Source of the DNA: Rhodococcus wratislaviensis
Lineage (GTDB): Bacteria > Actinomycetota > Actinomycetes > Mycobacteriales > Mycobacteriaceae
Length of the DNA: 64,000 nucleotides
Assembly (NCBI RefSeq): GCF_900455735.1
Contig: NZ_UAUI01000022.1
Coordinates: 186,001-250,000 of the forward strand
Direction: 5' to 3'
The translations under genes and the position numbers were made by a program. Positions 15,101-26,052 of the stretch are shown here, piece by piece. The notes below the pieces were generated by a model, which was given only the letters and a program-made list of their open reading frames with translations, searched no databases and was not told the origin of the DNA. The number at the start of each line of letters is the position of its first letter. The first letter of the stretch is position 1.

Positions 15101-18100
15101 GGGCCGCCGCCAGATCCGAGATCAGGATCCGCCACGACACGCCGTCGACCACGAGATGATGCGCGACCAGCAGCAGCCGCCCCTGCCCGCCGGGACCGTC
15201 GAACCAGAGCACCTGCACCATGCTGGCCGAGGCCGGGTCCAGGCGGTCCGCCGCCGCATTCAGTTCCGCTCTCGCCACCGCATCGAAGTCGCCGGCGTCG
15301 AACGACGTGACGGGCACGCGATGGATCAGCGCGTCGGCAGGCACCGATCCGGTCGGCAGCACCGTCATGGCCCACTGCCCCGACTCGTCGACGGCAAGCC
15401 GCGCGCGGAGCATGTCGTGGCGGTCCAGCACGGCGTCGACGGCGGCGGCGAGATCGTCACGGGTGAGCCGGGGCGGCGCGGTGACCAGCACCGCCTGCGA
15501 GAACCGGTTCAGCCGGCCGCCGCTGCGCCCCAGCATCCACGCGACGACGGGTGTCAGCGGAACCGGGCCGACGCCACCGCCGGGCAGTTCCTCCAGCACC
15601 ACGGCATCCGCGCGCTCGTAGTGGGCCACCTCGGCGAGACCGGCGACGGTCCTGCGCTCGAACACGTCCCGCGGGGAGAGGATCAGACCCGCAGCCTTCG
15701 CGCGGGCCACCAACTGGATCGACATGATGCTGTCGCCGCCCAGCGCGAAGAACGAATCGTCCACACCCACCGACTCGAGTCCCAGCACATCCTGTAACAG
15801 GCCGGCGAGCAGCGCCTCCGTCTCGGTGCGTGGCGGACGACTGTCGGTGACGGCGACCCCGAAGTCCGGTTCCGGCAGCGCCTTCCGGTCGAGCTTGCCG
15901 TGGACCGTCACCGGGAGTGCCGCGATCACCACGACGGCCGCGGGCACCATGTACGACGCGAGCCGCGTGCCTGCGAACTGCACCACCTCACCCGGATCGA
16001 CGTCCGCGCCGGGTTCGGGGACCACGTACCCGATCAGCCGGTCGCCGGAGTGGCCGTCCCGGCGCACGTCGGCGACCGCCGCCGCCACGTCACCGTGTGC
16101 GAGGAGCGCCGACTCGACCTCGCCCAGCTCGATCCGGAATCCGCGGATCTTCACCTGGAAGTCGGTGCGCCCGAGGTAGTCGAGTTGTCCGTCCGCCGTC
16201 CAGCGCACGAGGTCGCCGGTCCGGTACATCCGGCCACCCGCAGGCCCGAAGGGGTTGGCCACGAAGCGTTCCGCGGTGAGCGGATACCGACCGTGATAGC
16301 CGCGCGCGAGCGCGGGGCCGGCGAGGTACAGCTCCCCCGCGACCCCCGCCGGCACGGGATGCAGCCGCTGATCGAGAACCGCCTCGGTGAACCCGAGCGT
16401 CGGCGCGCCGATCGTGACCGGTCGGCCCGGCGCCAGTGGGGTGCTGATGCTCGACACGACGGTCGACTCGGTCGGACCGTACGCGTCGAACATGGCCCGG
16501 CCCGGCGCCCAGCGGGCCACCAGTTCCGGCGGGCAGGCCTCACCGCCGGTCACCACGCACCGCACGCTCTCGAGGCCGGCGGGATCGACCGAGGCGAGCG
16601 CCGCCGGGGTGACGAAGCAGTGTGTGACCCGCTCGCGCAGCAGCAGTTCCGCCAGCTCGTCGCCGCCGTAGACGGACGGGGACGCGATCACCATCGTCGC
16701 GGCCGGCCCGACCGCCAGCATCAGCTCGAGCACCGAGGCGTCGAAGCTCGGCGACGCGAAGTGCAGGGTCCGGGACGCCCCGGTCGTGCCGAACGTGTTC
16801 TGCTCCGTCGCAGCGAGATTCGCCAGACCGCGGTGTGTGGTCACGACGCCCTTCGGTCGGCCCGTCGATCCCGACGTGTAGATGACGTACGCGGGGTGGT
16901 CCACGTGTAACGCCGACGTGCGGTCGGTGTCGGTCACCGCCGCCGCCGGGAGCAGCGCCAGCTCGGCCTCGGTCCCGGGCTCGCCCGGCACCAGCCACGG
17001 GATCGACGCGGGGAGGGCCGACCGCAGCGCGGCCGTGGTGAGACCGGCGACGGCGCCGGAGTCGCCGAGCATGTACTCGATGCGCTCGGCCGGATGGTTC
17101 GGGTCGACGGGCAGGAACGCGGCCCCGGTCTTGGCCACCGACCAGACGGCCAGCACGGATTCGATCGACCGCGGCAATGCCAGCGCCACCACCTGTTCCG
17201 GGCCGACGCCGCGCTCGATCAGGAGGCGGGCGAGCCTGTTCGACCACTCGTCGAGGTCCCGGTAGGACACCGGACGCCCGTCGAAGGACAACGCCGCAGC
17301 ATCCGGGTCCGCGGCCGTGGCGGCCCTCAGCAACTGCGGCAGCGTCCGTGCCGCCACGCCGGGGCCCCCGCTCGCGGACGTCAGTGCGGCCCGCTCGCCG
17401 GCGCCGAGGACGTCGACGTCGCCGACCGGGGCGTCCGGCGACTCGGTGACAGCGCTCAGGATCCGGACCAGGCGCTCGGCGAACGCAGCCACCGTGTCGG
17501 CGTCGAAGATGTCGGTGGCGTACCCGAGTGCCGCACTGATGCCCGCGGGATGTCCGTCGGCGTCGACGTTCTCCCGCAGGGTCAACTGGAGGTCGAAATT
17601 GATCGTGTCGAACGCGAGGTCGAGGGGTTCGACGTGCAGGCCGGGCAGCTCGAGCTCGGGGCGCTCGGTGTTCTGGAATTCGAGCATCACCTGGAACAGC
17701 GGCGAGTACGCCGTCGACCGGGAGGGACGCAGGCGCTCCACGACGCGTTCGAACGGGACGTCCGCGTGCGTGAACGCCCCGAGATCGGCCTCGCGGACCT
17801 GCGCGAGCAGCTCGGCGAACGTACGGGAACCGTCGACGGGGGTGCGGAGCACGAGGGTGTTCACGAACATCCCGACCAGGTCGTCGAGCTCGGCCTCGCC
17901 GCGGCCGGCGATGGGTGTGCCCACGGCGATGTCGTCCGACGCGCTCAGCCGCGACAGCAGGATCGCCAGCGCGGCGTGCAGGGCCATGAACACGGTCGAT
18001 CCGTGCCTGCGGGCGAGCTGCACGACGCTCCGGTGGAGATCGGGGGCGAGTTCGAACTCGACCCGGCCTGCACCCAGGGTGCGCGCGGCCGGGCGGGGCC

Positions 18101-21100
18101 GGTCCGTCGGCAGTTCCACTACGTCGGGGAGGCCGTCCAGCGTGGCGGTCCAGTAGGCGAGTTGGCGGGCGAGCGGCGACCCGTCGTCGTCTTCGCCCCC
18201 GAGCCAGTCTCGTTGCCACAGTGTGTAGTCGGCGTACTGCACGGGAAGCGGGGTCCAGTCGGGCGCGGCGCCGCGGCACCGGGCGGTGTACGCCGACAGG
18301 ACGTCGCGGGCGAGCGGAACCATCGAGAAGCCGTCCGCCGCGATGTGGTGCACGACCACGGCGAGCACGTGCTCGCGCTCGGTCACCCCGAACAGCCGGG
18401 CCCGCACCGGCGCCTCCGTCGTCACGTCGAACCCGGCGGAGAGCAGCCGGTGAAGTTCGGCGTCGAGGTCCGCCGACCCGACGGCGTGCGGGGTGAGAGC
18501 GGGCGCCACGTTCTCCGCCGCGAGGATCACCTGCCGCGGACCGCTGTCGGTGAGGGGGAACAGGGTGCGCAGGGACTCGTGGCGCTCGACGACGTCGGTC
18601 ACGGCCGCCTGCAGCGCCTGCGCGTCGAGAGTGCCGTCGAGGCGGAGCGCGATCGCCACGTTGTACGCCGCGCTGGCCGTGTCGAACTGGTTGATGAACC
18701 ACATCCGCTGTTGTGCGAGCGAGACGGGGATCTCCCGCGACGGATCCCGCGGGGTCGGCGCCGGCCGCGATTCCGGGCCGGAGCCCCCGGCCTCGGCGCG
18801 GGCGGCCAACCCGGCGACGGTCGGGGCGTCGAACACGTCACGCACGCCCAGTCGGTTGCCGACCGCAGCGTTGATGCGGGCGACGAGCCGGGTCGCGGAA
18901 AGCGAGTTCCCGCCGAGCGCGAAGAAGCTGTCGTTCGCCCCGACCCGGACGACGCCGAGCAGGTCGGCGAACACGGCGGCGACGATCTCCTCCACCGGAT
19001 TGCGCGGGGCGGCGAATCCCACTGTCGACGTTCCGAAATCTGCTTCCGGCAGCGCTTTCCGGTCGAGTTTGCCGTTTACCGTCAGGGGCAGGGCGTCGAT
19101 CACCACCACCGCGGCCGGCACCATGTACGACGGTACGGTCTCCCCGACCGCGCCCAGAACCGCCGCCGCGTCGACATCCGCACCCGCCTCCGGGACCACG
19201 TAACCCACCAGCCGGTCGCCGTCCCGGTCGTCGCCGCGCACCACGACCACCGACTGCGCGACCCCGGCGCACGCGGCCAGGGCGGCCTCCACTTCGCCGA
19301 GTTCCACCCGGAAACCGCGCAGCTGCACCTGGAAGTCGCTGCGCCCGACATACTCGAGCCGTCCGCCCGCACCCCACTTCACGACGTCGCCCGACCGGTA
19401 CATGCGTGCCCCCGCCCGGTGGTGGTCGAACGGGTCGGCGACGAAACGCGTCGCGGTCAAACCCTGCCGGCCGATGTAGCCGCGGGTCACCTGGTCGCCG
19501 GACACGTACAGCTCGCCCACCACCCCGGGCGGCACCGGATGCAGCCGGCCGTCCAGGACGTAGACGCGCAGACCGGGGAGTCCGCCGCCGATCACCGAGC
19601 CCGGCACGGACGCCGCCAGCGCGCGGTCGAGGGCGAGGAAGCTGACGTGCACCGTGGTCTCGGTGATGCCGTACATGTTCACCAGCACGGGGGCCCGGTC
19701 GTCGTGCCGGGTGTACCACCGCTCCAGCTGCCCGACGTCGAGGGCCTCGCCACCGAAGATCACGTGCCGCAACGACAGTGGTGTCTGGTCAGTGTCCTCG
19801 ACGGCGCTCGCCGCACGGTCGGCCTCCGTCAGCTGGTAGAACGCCGTCGGGGTCTGGTTCAGCACCGTCACCTGTTCCCGGCGCAGCAGTTCGAGGAACG
19901 TGTCCGGCGACCGTGCGGTGAAGTAGTCGACCAGCACCAGCCTGCCACCGTGGACGAGTGCACCCCACAGTTCCCAGACGGAGAAGTCGAAAGCGTACGA
20001 GTGGAACAGCGTCCACACGTCGGATGCGTCGAACCCGAACAGTTCCCGGGTGTTGGCCAGCAGCGTGACGACGCACCGATGCGACACCTGCACGCCCTTC
20101 GGCCGCCCGGTCGATCCCGATGTGAAGATGACGTATGCAATGGCGTCGGCCCGCAGCGGCCGCAACCGGTCCGAATCGGTGACCGGCAGCCCGGACAATT
20201 CCGCCACCGCACCGGCCGTCGCCGGAGTGTCGATCACCACCACCGGAATCCCAGCCGGTGCCAGCGCGGAGAATTCGGCGCTGACCACGGCGCAGACGGG
20301 CTGCGCGTCGTCGAACATCGCCGCCACCCGCTCGGCGGGATAGCTGGTGTCGACGGGCACGTACCCGCCACCGGCCGCGAGCACGGCCAGCAACGTCACC
20401 ACGAGGGCAGGCGTGCGATCCACCATCACCGCGACCAGCGACTCGGTTCCCACACCCTCGGCGATCAGCAACCGTGCCAACCGGTTCGCCTGCTCGTCCA
20501 GTTCACCGTAGGTCATCGTCTCGTCGCCGCTCACCACCGCGGTGGCGTCCGGGGTTACCGCGGCCACCCGCGCGAACAGCTCGACCACGGTCTGCGCGTC
20601 GACAGTGGCACCCTCGCGGTTCCACCGGTCCAGCACCAGATCGCGCTCGGCCGCACCGAGAACCGGAATGTCGCCCACCACCGCCGCCGGGTCGTCCACC
20701 ACCGCCCGCAACACCCGGACGAAACGCTCCCCGAACCCGTCCACCGACGTCCGGTCGAACACGTCCGTCGCAAACAGGAAGGCAGCGGACATCCCTGCCG
20801 CGGTGCCCTTTTCGTCGTGGTGTTCGGCGAGCGACAGTTGCAGATCGAATTTGGCGACACCCGGGTCGACGTCCACCGCTTCGACGGTCAGGCCCGGCAG
20901 TTCGAGGTGGGCGCGCACGGTGTTCTGGAATTCGAGCAGCACCTGGAACAACGGCGAGTGGGATGTGGACCGGCCGGGAGCGAGCTCGTCGACGACGCTT
21001 TCGAAGGGAACGTCCGTGTGCCCGAACGCGCCGAGATCGGTGTCCCGGGCCCGGGCCAGCACGTCGACGAACACCTCGTCCGACTCCACCGGGGTTCGTA

Positions 21101-24100
21101 GCACCAGCGTGTTGACGAACATCCCCACGAGGTCGTCCAGCGCCGCCTCGCCGCGGCCCGCGATCGGGGTACCGATGGCGACATCACCCGATCCGGACAT
21201 CCTCGACAGCAGCACGGCGAGCGCCGCATGCATCACCATGAACAGCGTCGCGTTGTGCTCGCGCGCGAGGAGCAGCAGTTGCCGGTGCAGGCCCGCGTCG
21301 ATCGAGAACGCCGCCGTCGCGCCCTCGAGTGAGCGGGTGACCGGCCGGTTCCGGTCGAGCGGCAGCGCGCTGACCTCCGGTAGTCCGGCCAGCACATCGC
21401 GCCAGTACCGCAGCTGCCGGGACATCAGGCTGTCCGCGTCGTCGGCACTGCCGAGAAGGCGACGCTGCCACACGCTGAAGTCGGCGTACTGCACGGGCAG
21501 CGGCTCCCAGCTCGGCACGGTCCCGGACCGGCGCGCCGAGTAAGCGACCATCAGGTCGCGGGCCAGCGGCGCGAGCGACGCCCCGTCGGCGGCGATGTGA
21601 TGCACCACGATCACCAGCACGTGTTCGTCGGGGCCGGTCCACAACAGCGCCGCGCGCAGCGGGACCTTCGCGCTCACGTCGAACCCGCCGGCGAGGAGGG
21701 TCGCGATCCTCTCGTGCAGCGACTCGTCGCCGTCGACGTGCGGGGTGAGGTCGGGGAGGACGTCCGCGGTGTCGACGACCACCTGGTAGGGCCCGTCCGG
21801 CGACGCCGGATACACGGTGCGCAACGACTCGTGCCGCTCGATCACATCCCCCACCGCGGCCCGCAGCGTGTCCGCGTCCAGAGGACCGGTGAGGCGCACG
21901 GCCATCGGGATGTTGTACGCCACCGACGCCGGGTCGAACTGGTTGATGAACCACATCCGTTGCTGCGCCAGCGACAACGGAATCCGCTCGGGCCGATCCC
22001 CGACGATCAGGGGTGGCCGGTCCACGAGCTCCGTACCGGCACGGCGAACGTAGGCCGCCAGTAGTTCGACGGTGGGCGCCTCGAACAACGCCCGCACACC
22101 CACGTCCGATCCGAGTGCCGCGTTGACGCGCGCGATCACCCGCGTCGCCACGAGAGAATTGCCGCCGAGGTCGAAGAAGCTGTCGTCGACACTGATCCGG
22201 TCGACGCCGAGGACCTCCGTGAAGACCTCGGCGATCGACTCCTCGACCGGGTCGGTCGGCGCCTTGAACTCGGCGGCGGCGGACAGGAACCGCGGTTCCG
22301 GCAGCGCCGCCCTGTCCAGCTTCCCGACCGGGTTCAACGGGATCTCGTCCAGCACCACGATGACCGACGGAACCATGTACGCCGGCAACCGGTTCCGCAC
22401 CTGCCGCAGCAGTTCCGTCGTCTCGATCGGCCTGCCCGCAGCCGGGACGACGTACGAGACCAGGACTGTGTCCCCGGACGGTCCCGGCCTGCCGATGGTG
22501 ACGGCCAGTCGCACGTCCGGATGTGTCTGCAGCATCGCGTCGATCTCGCCGAGCTCGATGCGGAAACCGCGCACCTTCACCTGGAAATCGCTGCGCCGCA
22601 GGTACTCGAGCGTGTGGTCGGGCCGCCACCGCACCACGTCACCGGTGCGGTACATGCGGCCCCGGCCGTACGGGTCGGCGACGAACCGCGCCGCCGTGAG
22701 GCCCGGCCGCCGGTGATACCCCCGGGCCACGCCGCACCCGGCGATGTACAGCTCACCCGGTACCCCCACGGGCACCGGACGGAGCCGGGCGTCGAGCACC
22801 ACTTCCTCGGCGCCCCGGATCGGCCCGCCCAGCGTGATCGGGTCGCCAGGGGTCATCGGCGCGCTGATGTTCGCCATGATGGTGGTCTCGGTGGGACCGT
22901 ACGCGTTGTACAGCCTGCGACCCGGCGCCCACCGTGCCACCAGCTCCGGCGGGCAGGCCTCACCGCCCACGACCACGTCGAGGAAGTCGACCAGTGCATC
23001 GGGCGGGATCGTGCCGAGCGCGGCGGTGGTGACGAAGCCGTGCGTGACACGTTCCGACTTCAGCAGGTCGGCCAGTTCCGCGCCGCCGTACGCGGACGGC
23101 GGCACCACCACCATTGTCGCGCCCACCCCGAAAGCCTGCAGGTACTCGAAGACGGACGCGTCGAAACTCGGGGTCGAAAAATGCAGCGTCCGAGACGATC
23201 TCGTGGCACCGAACCGCTCCTGCTGGTCTGCAGCGAAGTTGTCCAGCCCGCGGTGTGTGACGGCGACGCCCTTCGGTTGCCCCGTCGAGCCGGACGTGTA
23301 GATCAGGTACGCAGCATTGTCGAGGTGCAGGGGCCGAATGCGGTCGGAGTCGGTCAGCGGACGATCGGAGCGGGCGGCGGAGTCGGCCTGGAAGTCCGAA
23401 TCGTCCAGCACGCACCACGGAATCGAGTCGTGCAGGCGGCCGCGCACCGACTTCTCCGTCAGACCCAGCACCACACCCGAATCGGCGAGCATGTAGTCGA
23501 TCCGATCGGCCGGGTAGTTCGGGTCCACCGGAACGAATGCCGCCCCGGTCTTCGCGACGGCCCACACGGACGCCACCGACCGGAACGAACGCGGCAGCGC
23601 CAATGCGACGAACGATTCCGGTCCCACCCCGCGGTCGATCAGCATCCGCGCGACCTGCGTGGACCACCGGTCCAGTTCGCGATACGACAACTCCTCGCCC
23701 TGCCGGGACAGGGCCGTCGCCGCCGGATCCAGTGCCGCGGCGTCCGCGAACACGTCGGACAGGGTGCGCTCGGACCGGCCCGGCCGTCCTCGTACCGGTG
23801 TCAGCGCGGAATATTGGTCTTCGGAGAGGATCTCGATGTCACCGACCGGGACATCCGGATCGGCCGCCATCGCGCCGAGAATTCGGAGGTACCGTTCGGC
23901 GGCCACCCGGATCGTGAGGGCATCGAACAGGTCGGCGGCGAAACAGAACTCGATGGTGACGCCCGCCGGTCCGCCCGACTCGTCGGCCGCCTCGGTGACG
24001 GAGACGCGCAGGTCGAGACCGGACACGGTGGAATCGGCCGAGCCGGGCGCGCGGGTGTCGAGCAGCACCTGGACGATCGGTGCGTACGCGTCCGACGCCG

Positions 24101-25934
24101 ACCCTCCGAGTTCCCGCACCAGGCGGTCGAACGGAACGCCGGTGTGCGCCACCGCCTCGGTGGCGACGTCCCGGACGTGCGCCAGGTAGTCGCGGCACGA
24201 CATCTCGCTCGCGTACCGCGACCGCACCACCACGGTGTCGGTGTGATCGCCCACGTCCACCGCCGTTCCGACGGCGATGTCGCTGCTTCCGGTGACCCTG
24301 CCCAGCAGGATCGACAGGGCCGTCAGGAACACCATCCGGCCGCTGGTCCCGGCGGCATCGGCCAGTGCGGCCACACGCCGGTGCAATTCCCCCGGCACCA
24401 CCACGGTGACCCGGTCGCTCGCCTGCGACAACCTCGCGGGCCGCCGACGGTCGGTGGGCAGCGGCAGGAGGTCGGGCAATCCGTCCAGCTGCCGGCGCCA
24501 GTACTCGATTTCCGCCGCCTCGCGCAGAAGTCGTTCACCGGTGCGGGAACTGATCTCGTGGATGCTGCCCACCCGGGACGCCGGGTCTGCGGTGGCGAGT
24601 TCTTCCAGCAACTCGACGAACTGCCGGTGGTGCTCCCGCAGTTCGTCGTCCTCGTAGCGGCTGGGGTTCGCGCGGAAGTCCACGAAGATCCTGGTGGGGG
24701 TGCCGCTCTGGTACACGTTGATCAGCAGGTCCTCGACCGGACCCGACGTGACGATGTGGAAATCGCCGAGGAGCGGACCCAGCGCGACCTCCTGGCGGAA
24801 CAACATGACGTTCACCATCGGCCCGTACAGTGCCGTCGTCGCGGTGTCGCCGGCGTCGCGGCGGATGTCGTCGAGGCTGCACCGCTGGTGCCGCAGTGCG
24901 GCGACCAGCTCACGCTGGACCTTCTCGATCAGTTCCGCGACGGTGTCGTCGGCCCGGACGCTGACGGGCATCGGGGCCACGTTGACGAGCATGCCCCCGG
25001 AATTGCGCAGCACCGCCGTGGTGCGCGCCGACACCGGAATGGTCACCAGCACATCGGTTCTGCCGGTGCGTCGCGACAGGTAGCACGCCGCGGCCGCGAT
25101 GATGGTCGCCGCCGACAGGCTGTCGCGGGAATCGAGAACGGCCACGACGTCGTCCGAGAGGACCGCGCTCTCCACCGTACTGGTGGCCGACACGTGCCCC
25201 GCCGTAAGCGCCAGCGTGGTGCCCTCGAGCCCGGCCACCCGCCCCGCCCAGTACTCCCGATCGGTCACGAAACGCTCGGATTCGCGGTACCGGCTGTCGA
25301 TGTCGTACAGCTGCCGCAGACTCACCGCACGGTTCGGATCCGGTTCGCGGCCCGCGATTTTCGCGGAGTACCGGTGTGCGATCCGGCGCAGCATCGTCAT
25401 GGCGCCGTAGCCGTCGAGAGCGACGTGGTGAATCCTGCTGTACCACAGGAAGTGCGCGTCACCGATCTGCAGGATCGACGTCTCCACCAGCCGGTCGGCG
25501 CTCAGATCGAGCGGCGTGACGTAATCACGTTCCATCCATTCGTGCGCCGCCACCACCGGATTTTCTTCGGCACGGAAGTCGACGTACGCGATCGACGTGT
25601 CCGTCCGATGGTCCACGTACTGCAGCGGCCTGCCGTCGACGTCGTACACCTTGAGGAAGGGCGATTCGAATTCGCGGGCCGCTTCCACCGTCTCCTGCCG
25701 CAGCAGGTCGATGTCCAGCGCACCGTGGAACTCGACGTACTGGGCGATGAAGATCGGGACCTGCGGTTCGAGTTGCTGCGCGAACCACGTTGCCCGCTGC
25801 GCCGCCGAGAGCGGAAACGGTTCGCCGTCGCCCGGAGCGGAATCGGTCAGTCCCTCCCCCGGGACACGGAGGTCCGCGGGGCGGCGCGTTTCCCCCGCCC
25901 CCGGAACGGGTCCTTCACTTTGTCCAGGGCACAC
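1..25934 (-). CDS. Giant seven-module non-ribosomal peptide synthetase, C-terminus cut by window edge
   Basis: One minus-strand frame is open from 26024 to the left edge with no stop, so at least 8,644 codons are encoded. It would assemble a peptide on carrier-bound thioesters in the cytoplasm. Visible order: C, orphan C-lobe, A, T; C-A-T; C-A-T-E; C-A-T; C-A-T-E; C-A-T; C-A-T. Condensation motifs are HHVALDG (module 1), HHIAADG or HHISADG (2, 3, 5, 7) and HHILLDG (4, 6); E domains carry [11 protein letters not shown]. The last carrier domain is followed by [11 protein letters not shown], which in related actinobacterial enzymes precedes a terminal thioesterase, so a TE probably lies just outside (inference). 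The start is uncertain: GTG at 25934 is the only ATG/GTG/TTG before the first C domain, but its ribosome site is weak. No MbtH, phosphopantetheinyl transferase or dedicated exporter adjoins it in view. R. jostii RHA1 is known to carry several NRPS genes over 25 kb. Confidence 0.95.
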   Translation of the reverse strand, partial: MCPGQSEGPVPGAGETRRPADLRVPGEGLTDSAPGDGEPFPLSAAQRATWFAQQLEPQVPIFIAQYVEFHGALDIDLLRQETVEAAREFESPFLKVYDVDGRPLQYVDHRTDTSIAYVDFRAEENPVVAAHEWMERDYVTPLDLSADRLVETSILQIGDAHFLWYSRIHHVALDGYGAMTMLRRIAHRYSAKIAGREPDPNRAVSLRQLYDIDSRYRESERFVTDREYWAGRVAGLEGTTLALTAGHVSATSTVESAVLSDDVVAVLDSRDSLSAATIIAAAACYLSRRTGRTDVLVTIPVSARTTAVLRNSGGMLVNVAPMPVSVRADDTVAELIEKVQRELVAALRHQRCSLDDIRRDAGDTATTALYGPMVNVMLFRQEVALGPLLGDFHIVTSGPVEDLLINVYQSGTPTRIFVDFRANPSRYEDDELREHHRQFVELLEELATADPASRVGSIHEISSRTGERLLREAAEIEYWRRQLDGLPDLLPLPTDRRRPARLSQASDRVTVVVPGELHRRVAALADAAGTSGRMVFLTALSILLGRVTGSSDIAVGTAVDVGDHTDTVVVRSRYASEMSCRDYLAHVRDVATEAVAHTGVPFDRLVRELGGSASDAYAPIVQVLLDTRAPGSADSTVSGLDLRVSVTEAADESGGPAGVTIEFCFAADLFDALTIRVAAERYLRILGAMAADPDVPVGDIEILSEDQYSALTPVRGRPGRSERTLSDVFADAAALDPAATALSRQGEELSYRELDRWSTQVARMLIDRGVGPESFVALALPRSFRSVASVWAVAKTGAAFVPVDPNYPADRIDYMLADSGVVLGLTEKSVRGRLHDSIPWCVLDDSDFQADSAARSDRPLTDSDRIRPLHLDNAAYLIYTSGSTGQPKGVAVTHRGLDNFAADQQERFGATRSSRTLHFSTPSFDASVFEYLQAFGVGATMVVVPPSAYGGAELADLLKSERVTHGFVTTAALGTIPPDALVDFLDVVVGGEACPPELVARWAPGRRLYNAYGPTETTIMANISAPMTPGDPITLGGPIRGAEEVVLDARLRPVPVGVPGELYIAGCGVARGYHRRPGLTAARFVADPYGRGRMYRTGDVVRWRPDHTLEYLRRSDFQVKVRGFRIELGEIDAMLQTHPDVRLAVTIGRPGPSGDTVLVSYVVPAAGRPIETTELLRQVRNRLPAYMVPSVIVVLDEIPLNPVGKLDRAALPEPRFLSAAAEFKAPTDPVEESIAEVFTEVLGVDRISVDDSFFDLGGNSLVATRVIARVNAALGSDVGVRALFEAPTVELLAAYVRRAGTELVDRPPLIVGDRPERIPLSLAQQRMWFINQFDPASVAYNIPMAVRLTGPLDADTLRAAVGDVIERHESLRTVYPASPDGPYQVVVDTADVLPDLTPHVDGDESLHERIATLLAGGFDVSAKVPLRAALLWTGPDEHVLVIVVHHIAADGASLAPLARDLMVAYSARRSGTVPSWEPLPVQYADFSVWQRRLLGSADDADSLMSRQLRYWRDVLAGLPEVSALPLDRNRPVTRSLEGATAAFSIDAGLHRQLLLLAREHNATLFMVMHAALAVLLSRMSGSGDVAIGTPIAGRGEAALDDLVGMFVNTLVLRTPVESDEVFVDVLARARDTDLGAFGHTDVPFESVVDELAPGRSTSHSPLFQVLLEFQNTVRAHLELPGLTVEAVDVDPGVAKFDLQLSLAEHHDEKGTAAGMSAAFLFATDVFDRTSVDGFGERFVRVLRAVVDDPAAVVGDIPVLGAAERDLVLDRWNREGATVDAQTVVELFARVAAVTPDATAVVSGDETMTYGELDEQANRLARLLIAEGVGTESLVAVMVDRTPALVVTLLAVLAAGGGYVPVDTSYPAERVAAMFDDAQPVCAVVSAEFSALAPAGIPVVVIDTPATAGAVAELSGLPVTDSDRLRPLRADAIAYVIFTSGSTGRPKGVQVSHRCVVTLLANTRELFGFDASDVWTLFHSYAFDFSVWELWGALVHGGRLVLVDYFTARSPDTFLELLRREQVTVLNQTPTAFYQLTEADRAASAVEDTDQTPLSLRHVIFGGEALDVGQLERWYTRHDDRAPVLVNMYGITETTVHVSFLALDRALAASVPGSVIGGGLPGLRVYVLDGRLHPVPPGVVGELYVSGDQVTRGYIGRQGLTATRFVADPFDHHRAGARMYRSGDVVKWGAGGRLEYVGRSDFQVQLRGFRVELGEVEAALAACAGVAQSVVVVRGDDRDGDRLVGYVVPEAGADVDAAAVLGAVGETVPSYMVPAAVVVIDALPLTVNGKLDRKALPEADFGTSTVGFAAPRNPVEEIVAAVFADLLGVVRVGANDSFFALGGNSLSATRLVARINAAVGNRLGVRDVFDAPTVAGLAARAEAGGSGPESRPAPTPRDPSREIPVSLAQQRMWFINQFDTASAAYNVAIALRLDGTLDAQALQAAVTDVVERHESLRTLFPLTDSGPRQVILAAENVAPALTPHAVGSADLDAELHRLLSAGFDVTTEAPVRARLFGVTEREHVLAVVVHHIAADGFSMVPLARDVLSAYTARCRGAAPDWTPLPVQYADYTLWQRDWLGGEDDDGSPLARQLAYWTATLDGLPDVVELPTDRPRPAARTLGAGRVEFELAPDLHRSVVQLARRHGSTVFMALHAALAILLSRLSASDDIAVGTPIAGRGEAELDDLVGMFVNTLVLRTPVDGSRTFAELLAQVREADLGAFTHADVPFERVVERLRPSRSTAYSPLFQVMLEFQNTERPELELPGLHVEPLDLAFDTINFDLQLTLRENVDADGHPAGISAALGYATDIFDADTVAAFAERLVRILSAVTESPDAPVGDVDVLGAGERAALTSASGGPGVAARTLPQLLRAATAADPDAAALSFDGRPVSYRDLDEWSNRLARLLIERGVGPEQVVALALPRSIESVLAVWSVAKTGAAFLPVDPNHPAERIEYMLGDSGAVAGLTTAALRSALPASIPWLVPGEPGTEAELALLPAAAVTDTDRTSALHVDHPAYVIYTSGSTGRPKGVVTTHRGLANLAATEQNTFGTTGASRTLHFASPSFDASVLELMLAVGPAATMVIASPSVYGGDELAELLLRERVTHCFVTPAALASVDPAGLESVRCVVTGGEACPPELVARWAPGRAMFDAYGPTESTVVSSISTPLAPGRPVTIGAPTLGFTEAVLDQRLHPVPAGVAGELYLAGPALARGYHGRYPLTAERFVANPFGPAGGRMYRTGDLVRWTADGQLDYLGRTDFQVKIRGFRIELGEVESALLAHGDVAAAVADVRRDGHSGDRLIGYVVPEPGADVDPGEVVQFAGTRLASYMVPAAVVVIAALPVTVHGKLDRKALPEPDFGVAVTDSRPPRTETEALLAGLLQDVLGLESVGVDDSFFALGGDSIMSIQLVARAKAAGLILSPRDVFERRTVAGLAEVAHYERADAVVLEELPGGGVGPVPLTPVVAWMLGRSGGRLNRFSQAVLVTAPPRLTRDDLAAAVDAVLDRHDMLRARLAVDESGQWAMTVLPTGSVPADALIHRVPVTSFDAGDFDAVARAELNAAADRLDPASASMVQVLWFDGPGGQGRLLLVAHHLVVDGVSWRILISDLAAAHTRVAEGLPAALPAIGTSMRRWAHGLTDAVAARRTEAGRWQSILDGPDPLLGFRALDPAVDVDATTGRVTVDVPAHVTEALLTTLPAAFHGTVGDGLLTALTLATIRWRRRRGVETADVLVNLEGHGREDHVVPGADLSRTVGWFTTLFPARLDLAGVDVDAALAGDDAAGAAIKAVKEQLLAIPDHGIGYGMLRYLDAVGSAALSRFRPPQVSFNYLGRVATSAGEVPWLPVAGSGDLGGTQNYDMPAAWVVDVNAATTVRDGAPVLTATWSYPAGVLAAEDVEELSALWVRGLTALAEHASRPGAGGLTPSDLDLVPVVQADIDRLEGTYPDLADIWPLSPLQAGLLFHAQLSEHRLDAYQVQLVLDLRGTVDSARLRRAAQGLLDRHTNLRVAFADTGGGPVQVVLDSVTAPWTEVDLTHLDDTRLAAEASALVAADRAVPFEMSEAPLLRFTVLRTAPDRCRLVVTHHHILLDGWSTPLVIKDLLVLYATDGDTTALPRVTSYRDYLQWIGRQDHERSTAAWVSALAGSDEPTFVAPAARGEQSFAEPEDVRLDVGEEKTRALEALAREHGLTMNTLVQVAWGLVLTTLGTREDVVFGATVSGRPPGVAGIESMVGLFINTVPVRLRLRREETLAELLQRFQREQSALLDHHYVGLTEIQRAVGAGAAFDTLTVFESYPVDRMGLSEDTDIDGMHVAGIEGIDSTHYPFTLMAHADTGLHLRLRYQPNVFQGEFAESVAARVARVVQILLSDIDTPIAHVTLLSEAELQEYTAVSGAPAGPPKTLPEILTASAWNRPEAPALVFDGRETSYRELDERSSALARVLIDRGAGPETFVALGLPRSRESVLAVWAVAKAGAAFVPVDPNYPADRIEHMLADSGAALGVTTSAHRHRLPGSVPWLVLDDPVFDRTWSAAPSARVTDLDRRSVLDVDHAAYAIYTSGSTGRPKGVVVTHRGLANLLTEQTEHYTVSPDARCLHICSPSFDVAILELVQSCAAGAKLVIAPPDVYGGAELAALLRRERVTHACITPAVLATVERDGIEHLEALVVAGDAVGDELVAAWGADRAMFNGYGPTEATILTTFSRPMRPGEPVTIGGPVRGIALSVLDARLQPVPAGVPGELYIAGTALARGYHRRPALTAERFVADPYGGGRMYRTGDVVRWRRDHTLEYLGRSDFQVKIRGQRVELGEIDSVLTTHPHLDFAATLGRPGPLGDTALVSYVLPHDGEEVAAPDVLAFAGRILPKYMVPAAVVVLDEIPLTPVGKLDRKALPAPEFTWATLGYRAPTTPIEEAVAQVFADVLGAPRVGADDSFFELGGDSLSATRAVARINSALDAGIGVAALFDAPVVSDLAVRIDSAATATTPSVALTARPRPDRIPLSLAQQRMWFVNQFDTSSPAYNIPIALRLTGTLDHAALLAAVGDVVERQKSLRTVFPGSVDGPHQVIVDPGRATPGLDPVAVSDDRALRDALAALAGTGFDVSDEIPFRARLFERGPEKHVLAIVVHHIAADGFSMMPLARDVMLAYTARTVGETPGWTPLPVQYADYSVWQRDFLGAVDEPDSVLSRQLGYWTDTLSGAPEVLQIPVDRPRPVQRSYRGGVVEFDVPARLHRALNTIATQHNSTLFMAVHAAFAVLLSRLSGTDDVTMGTPVAGRGQAVLDDVVGMFVNTLVLRTVVDPRASFGEVLTAVRAADLGAFEHADIPFERLVDHLAPERSTSHTPLFQVLIEFRNAEGTHLELPGLTVDSLDVDLGVAKFDLELSLAEQIDADGAPAGLAAGLRFATDVLDRDTVARFGERFLRVLESVAGATELPVGDIEILDTVERDLLLPALAEPAPQDATLTELFERAAQRSRHATAVLCEGVSLTYDELDTRANRLARLLIARGAGPETLVAVAAARSVDLVVALLAVVKSGAGYVPVDVTYPAERLAFVFADARPVCVLTTEAESDAVRASGVPLLLVDSPDVAAELDRTSPLRVTDGDRTGPLRPDSVAYVIYTSGSTGQPKGVQVAHRNVVTLFADTQPLFRFDASDVWTMFHSAAFDFSVWELWGALLHGGRLVVVDYFTTRSPDMFLRLLRDESVTVLNQTPTAFYQLAEADRVAGTTALALRVVVFGGEALDLGQLTRWYARHVDTAPVLVNMYGITETTVHVSHLPLDEELAASASASVIGRALPGLRVYVLDSRLHPVPPGVVGELYVSGAQVSRGYLGRFALTSTRFVADPHTPGSRMYRSGDLGRWNADGQLEYLGRNDFQVQVKGFRIELGEVESALLACDGVAQSVVLARRERLVGYVVPEAGRVLDPAGIVDTVAGRLAAHMVPAAVVVLDALPLTVNGKLDRRALPEPDFGRQVSLGRAPATETERILAGLFAEVLGLDSVGVDDSFFAVGGDSIMSIQLVTRAKASGVVITPRDVFERKTVTALAEVATAGEQTVTLEELPGGGVGEFPLTPILHWMLGRDGDFRRYSQAALFTTPAALDEDTLTAAMQAVLDRHDMLRARLYRSDRAERGAAMAVAPPGWVRATAVLRTVPLDDAVDSFTEAASRELDAAAGRLDPESGVMVQAVWFASNATPAAAGRLLIVAHHVVVDGVSWRILVPDLALACAQVLSGESPTLPGTGTSMRRWAHALADVAQEPSRTAELDLWRRMLDTPDPPLGSRPLTATDIQTADVEVRIPIEVTEALLTTLPQAFHGSVGDGLLTALALALVRWRRARGIESSGALVNLEGHGREEQVVPGADLARTVGWFTTIFPVGLDLSGVDVDDAFAAGPAAGAAVKAVKERLQSIPDHGIGFGLLRYLAPETAPVLAALPGAQVSFNYLGRLGSGSAPDGDWTPVADAGLAAAAHSGLPAAAVVDVNARTTDTAAGPALTATWSFPVGVIAADDVGELASLWVGALEALTAHARSGGGGFTPSDLNLVRLGQSAIDDLERRYPAMTDVWPLSPLQAGMLFHAELADESVDAYLVQLILDLGGDVDAARLRRAAAALLDRHPNLRSAFCHDSEGGAVQVVSSRVAVPWREIDLSGLGQDAAAAEIERLLAADRTTPFDMATAPLIRFLLVRTPGGRRRLVSTNHHILLDGWSMPLMIRELLTLYATNADPAPLPRVRDYRDYLAWMKGRDTDLAARAWADALAGVEEPTLLVPADRARQLSTVSREWVFDLDEDRTDRLRESARARGLTLNSILQTAWGIVLGMLTGRDDVVFGATVSGRPPELSGIETMVGLFINTVPVRVTLRPEETLGALLERVQAEQAAMLDHHYTGLAEIQDAAGPGVGFDTLTVFESYPVDRAGLSEDTDIAGLRVTGVDARDAAHYPLSLVASAAASLHLKFEYVPDLFAPGAIEDIAERVVRVLDACAGPDVPLARLSLLTERERAELVPVRGGPAGSVRTLPQIFTDAAAVDPDAVALSSGDVEVSYRELDERSNRLARALISRGLGPETSVAVGIPRSIESVLCVWAVARTGAVFVPVDPNYPGERITHMLTDSECALGLTTSEHRARLPENIGWLVLDDPAFAAECAAASAAPVGDGDRTAPVTLDTAAYLVYTSGSTGRPKGVTVTHRGLDNFARDQLARFGADPGSRTLHFSTPSFDGSVFEYLQAFGAAATMVIAPTTVFGGDELAQLIRDRHVTHAFVTTAALASLDPAGLDQFTDVAVGGEACPPELVSRWAPGRRLYNAYGPTETTVMSNISDPLTPGERITIGGPIRGVTELVLDSRLQPVPAGVPGELYLAGAGLARGYHRRPGLTAERFVADPAEPGQRMYRTGDIVRWTPERTIEYLGRSDFQVKVRGFRIELGEIDTTLAADPDVRFAVTVAYRGPAGDTLLASYVVPAPERALDTETITRRLAGRLPAHMVPSSITVLDEIPLNAVGKFDRKALPAPEFDVGAREYRAPADPVEATVAEVFAEVLGLDRVSADAGFFDLGGNSLSATRAVARLRAALDTDVGVRALFEAPTAQALAARIEHAGAGPSGRPALTAGDRPDRIPLSYAQQRMWFINQFDTSSPAYNIPMVVRLTGDLDVDALTAAVTDVVTRHESLRTRFPLRDGEPVQEILAPTGHQGCGRSEQAPMLGPIAVADESRLREELTRLVSAGFDVAAAVPLRVALFSLDPTDHVLAVVVHHISADGFSMAPLVRDVMIAYESRVHGRAPAWTPLPVQYADYTLWQRGLLGSEDDPGSLLSRQLAYWESALAGLPELLELPADRRRPAQQSFHGDRVRFAIAPGLHERIRTAAREHRSTEFMIVHAALAVLLGRLGGTGDVAIGTPIAGRGEAALDDLVGMFVGTLALRTPVEAGQPFRDLLTRVRDADLGAFAHADVPFERVVDAVGPVRSTAHSPLFQVSLEFQNTETPTLRLPGLSVEGLDPDLDVVKVDLEVILDERFAADGAPAGMVGAIDYATDLFDADTVRGFAERFVRILDTVTAEPVIPVGDIEILGSDEVAALTPAHGAPDAPNVLLPELLSAAVDRDRGADAVSYRGRTISYRELDEASNRLARRLIEHGAGPGTTVALSLPRSIESVLSVWAVARTGAAFLPVDPGYPLDRIEHMLTDSGAVSGVTLRAPRDRLPDTVNWIVLDDAEDEERIRVQSPAPVTDGDRTAPLHESHPAYLIYTSGSTGIPKGVAVTHRGLANLAAEERDRLAVTPGSRVLHFASPSFDASVFELVMAFCAGATLVIAPPTIYGGTELAGLLSDERVSHGFVTPTALASMDPLGFESLRTLVVAGEACPPELVARWAPGRRMFNAYGPTETTIMSNISDVLVPGDPITLGAPTRGVSEVVLDPRLRPVPVGVVGELYVSGRALAAGYHRRPGLTASRFVAAPWGVPGERMYRTGDVVRWRRDGTLQYVGRTDFQVKIRGFRIEPGEIDAALTTHPDVGFAVTVGRAGPAGEPLLVSYVRPIGGADVDTAELTRLVGQRLPAHMVPAAIVVLEQIPLTPVGKLDRAALPAPEFLSGARFRLPANDLEAAVVDVFADVLGLDRVGADDNFFERSGNSLLATKVIAALQERLDRKIPLQWMFLDPTPSGLAGRIALP
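3240..6295 (-). other. NRPS module 6: DCL-type C-A-T
   Basis: The condensation domain starts with [17 protein letters not shown] and has [11 protein letters not shown], again the D-accepting form after an epimerase. The adenylation domain closely resembles that of module 1 ([28 protein letters not shown]); its code is D-G-F-V-A-G-A-V-M-K, unassigned. The carrier motif is [11 protein letters not shown] near 3330. Confidence 0.85.
6350..10965 (-). other. NRPS module 5: C-A-T-E, D-threonine predicted
   Basis: The C domain is LCL type (HHIAADGFS). The adenylation domain shares the module 2 layout: [31 protein letters not shown] and [12 protein letters not shown]. Its code D-F-W-N-V-G-M-V-H-K is a one-position variant of the threonine signature. 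The carrier is the epimerase-feeding form ([14 protein letters not shown]) and the following E domain carries [11 protein letters not shown] near 7340, so D-threonine or D-allo-threonine is expected at position 5. Confidence 0.88.
11050..14100 (-). other. NRPS module 4: DCL-type C-A-T
   Basis: The condensation domain begins with [17 protein letters not shown] and has HHILLDGWS, the pattern of D-accepting (DCL) domains, as required after the module 3 epimerase. The adenylation domain differs from its siblings: [21 protein letters not shown] and [12 protein letters not shown] give code D-V-L-I-V-A-G-I-L-K with glycine where the others have alanine or methionine. I cannot assign the substrate. 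The carrier motif is [12 protein letters not shown] near 11150. Confidence 0.85.
14150..18740 (-). other. NRPS module 3: C-A-T-E, delivers a D-residue
   Basis: The C domain is LCL type (HHIAADGFS). The adenylation domain reads [26 protein letters not shown] and [11 protein letters not shown], giving code D-A-L-V-V-G-A-V-V-K; I do not assign a substrate. The carrier has the [14 protein letters not shown] form typical of carriers that feed epimerases. An epimerisation domain (about residues 3442-3912) follows with [11 protein letters not shown], an EGHGRE motif, [10 protein letters not shown] and FNYLGR, so residue 3 should be released as the D-isomer. Confidence 0.85.
18830..21995 (-). other. 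NRPS module 2: C-A-T, threonine predicted
   Basis: The condensation domain opens with [17 protein letters not shown] and carries HHIAADGAS, the LCL type expected after an L-residue donor. The adenylation domain has [32 protein letters not shown] and [12 protein letters not shown]. The extracted code is D-F-W-N-I-G-M-V-H-K, the standard threonine signature, so this substrate call is strong. The carrier domain ends the module with [12 protein letters not shown] near 18920. Confidence 0.9.
22040..25820 (-). other. NRPS module 1: starter C, C-lobe remnant, A, T
   Basis: Residues about 39-454 form a complete condensation domain with [15 protein letters not shown] at the front and [11 protein letters not shown] at the active site; its second half ([18 protein letters not shown]) resembles the EntF C domain that accepts an aryl starter. 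An orphan C-lobe follows, then an adenylation domain (about 735-1215) with [24 protein letters not shown] and [11 protein letters not shown]. My hand-read ten-residue code is D-A-F-V-V-G-A-I-M-K, which I cannot assign beyond a non-polar pocket. The carrier domain shows [12 protein letters not shown] near 22160. An N-terminal C domain implies that an acyl or aryl group is attached to residue 1 (inference). Confidence 0.85.
23850..24525 (-). other. Orphan C-terminal lobe of a condensation domain inside NRPS module 1
   Basis: Between the complete first C domain and the first A domain, about 220 residues read as the back half of an ordinary condensation domain. Landmarks are [20 protein letters not shown], then [21 protein letters not shown], then [15 protein letters not shown] and [13 protein letters not shown]. 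The front half and its HHxxxDG motif are absent. The usual [11 protein letters not shown] segment is shortened to a degenerate stretch (DTVVVRSRY). It cannot be catalytic alone; it probably survives as the structural interface to the A domain after a starter C domain replaced the original N-lobe (inference). Confidence 0.8.
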
Positions 25935-26052
25935 TCGAACTCGACCTCGCCCCGCCCTACCAGGACGGACGCACTGTTTCGAGTATCCGCCCGCAGGGCG
26001 CGCCGGGTCCAGGGCACTGCGGGGTCAAAGCCGCCAATGGATACTGGGCCCC

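Noticed and set aside
17094..21101. Very long plus-strand open frames opposite the NRPS (also 22521-26567 and 8925-12149)
   Set aside because: Their translations are low-complexity Arg/Val/Glu/His mixtures mirroring the NRPS codons, with no recognisable domains and no ribosome sites.
25845..25850. CTG at 25850 as the NRPS start, because a GGAGG run lies just before it
   Set aside because: Spacing of about 2 nt is too short and CTG starts are rare; GTG 25934 is kept with stated doubt.
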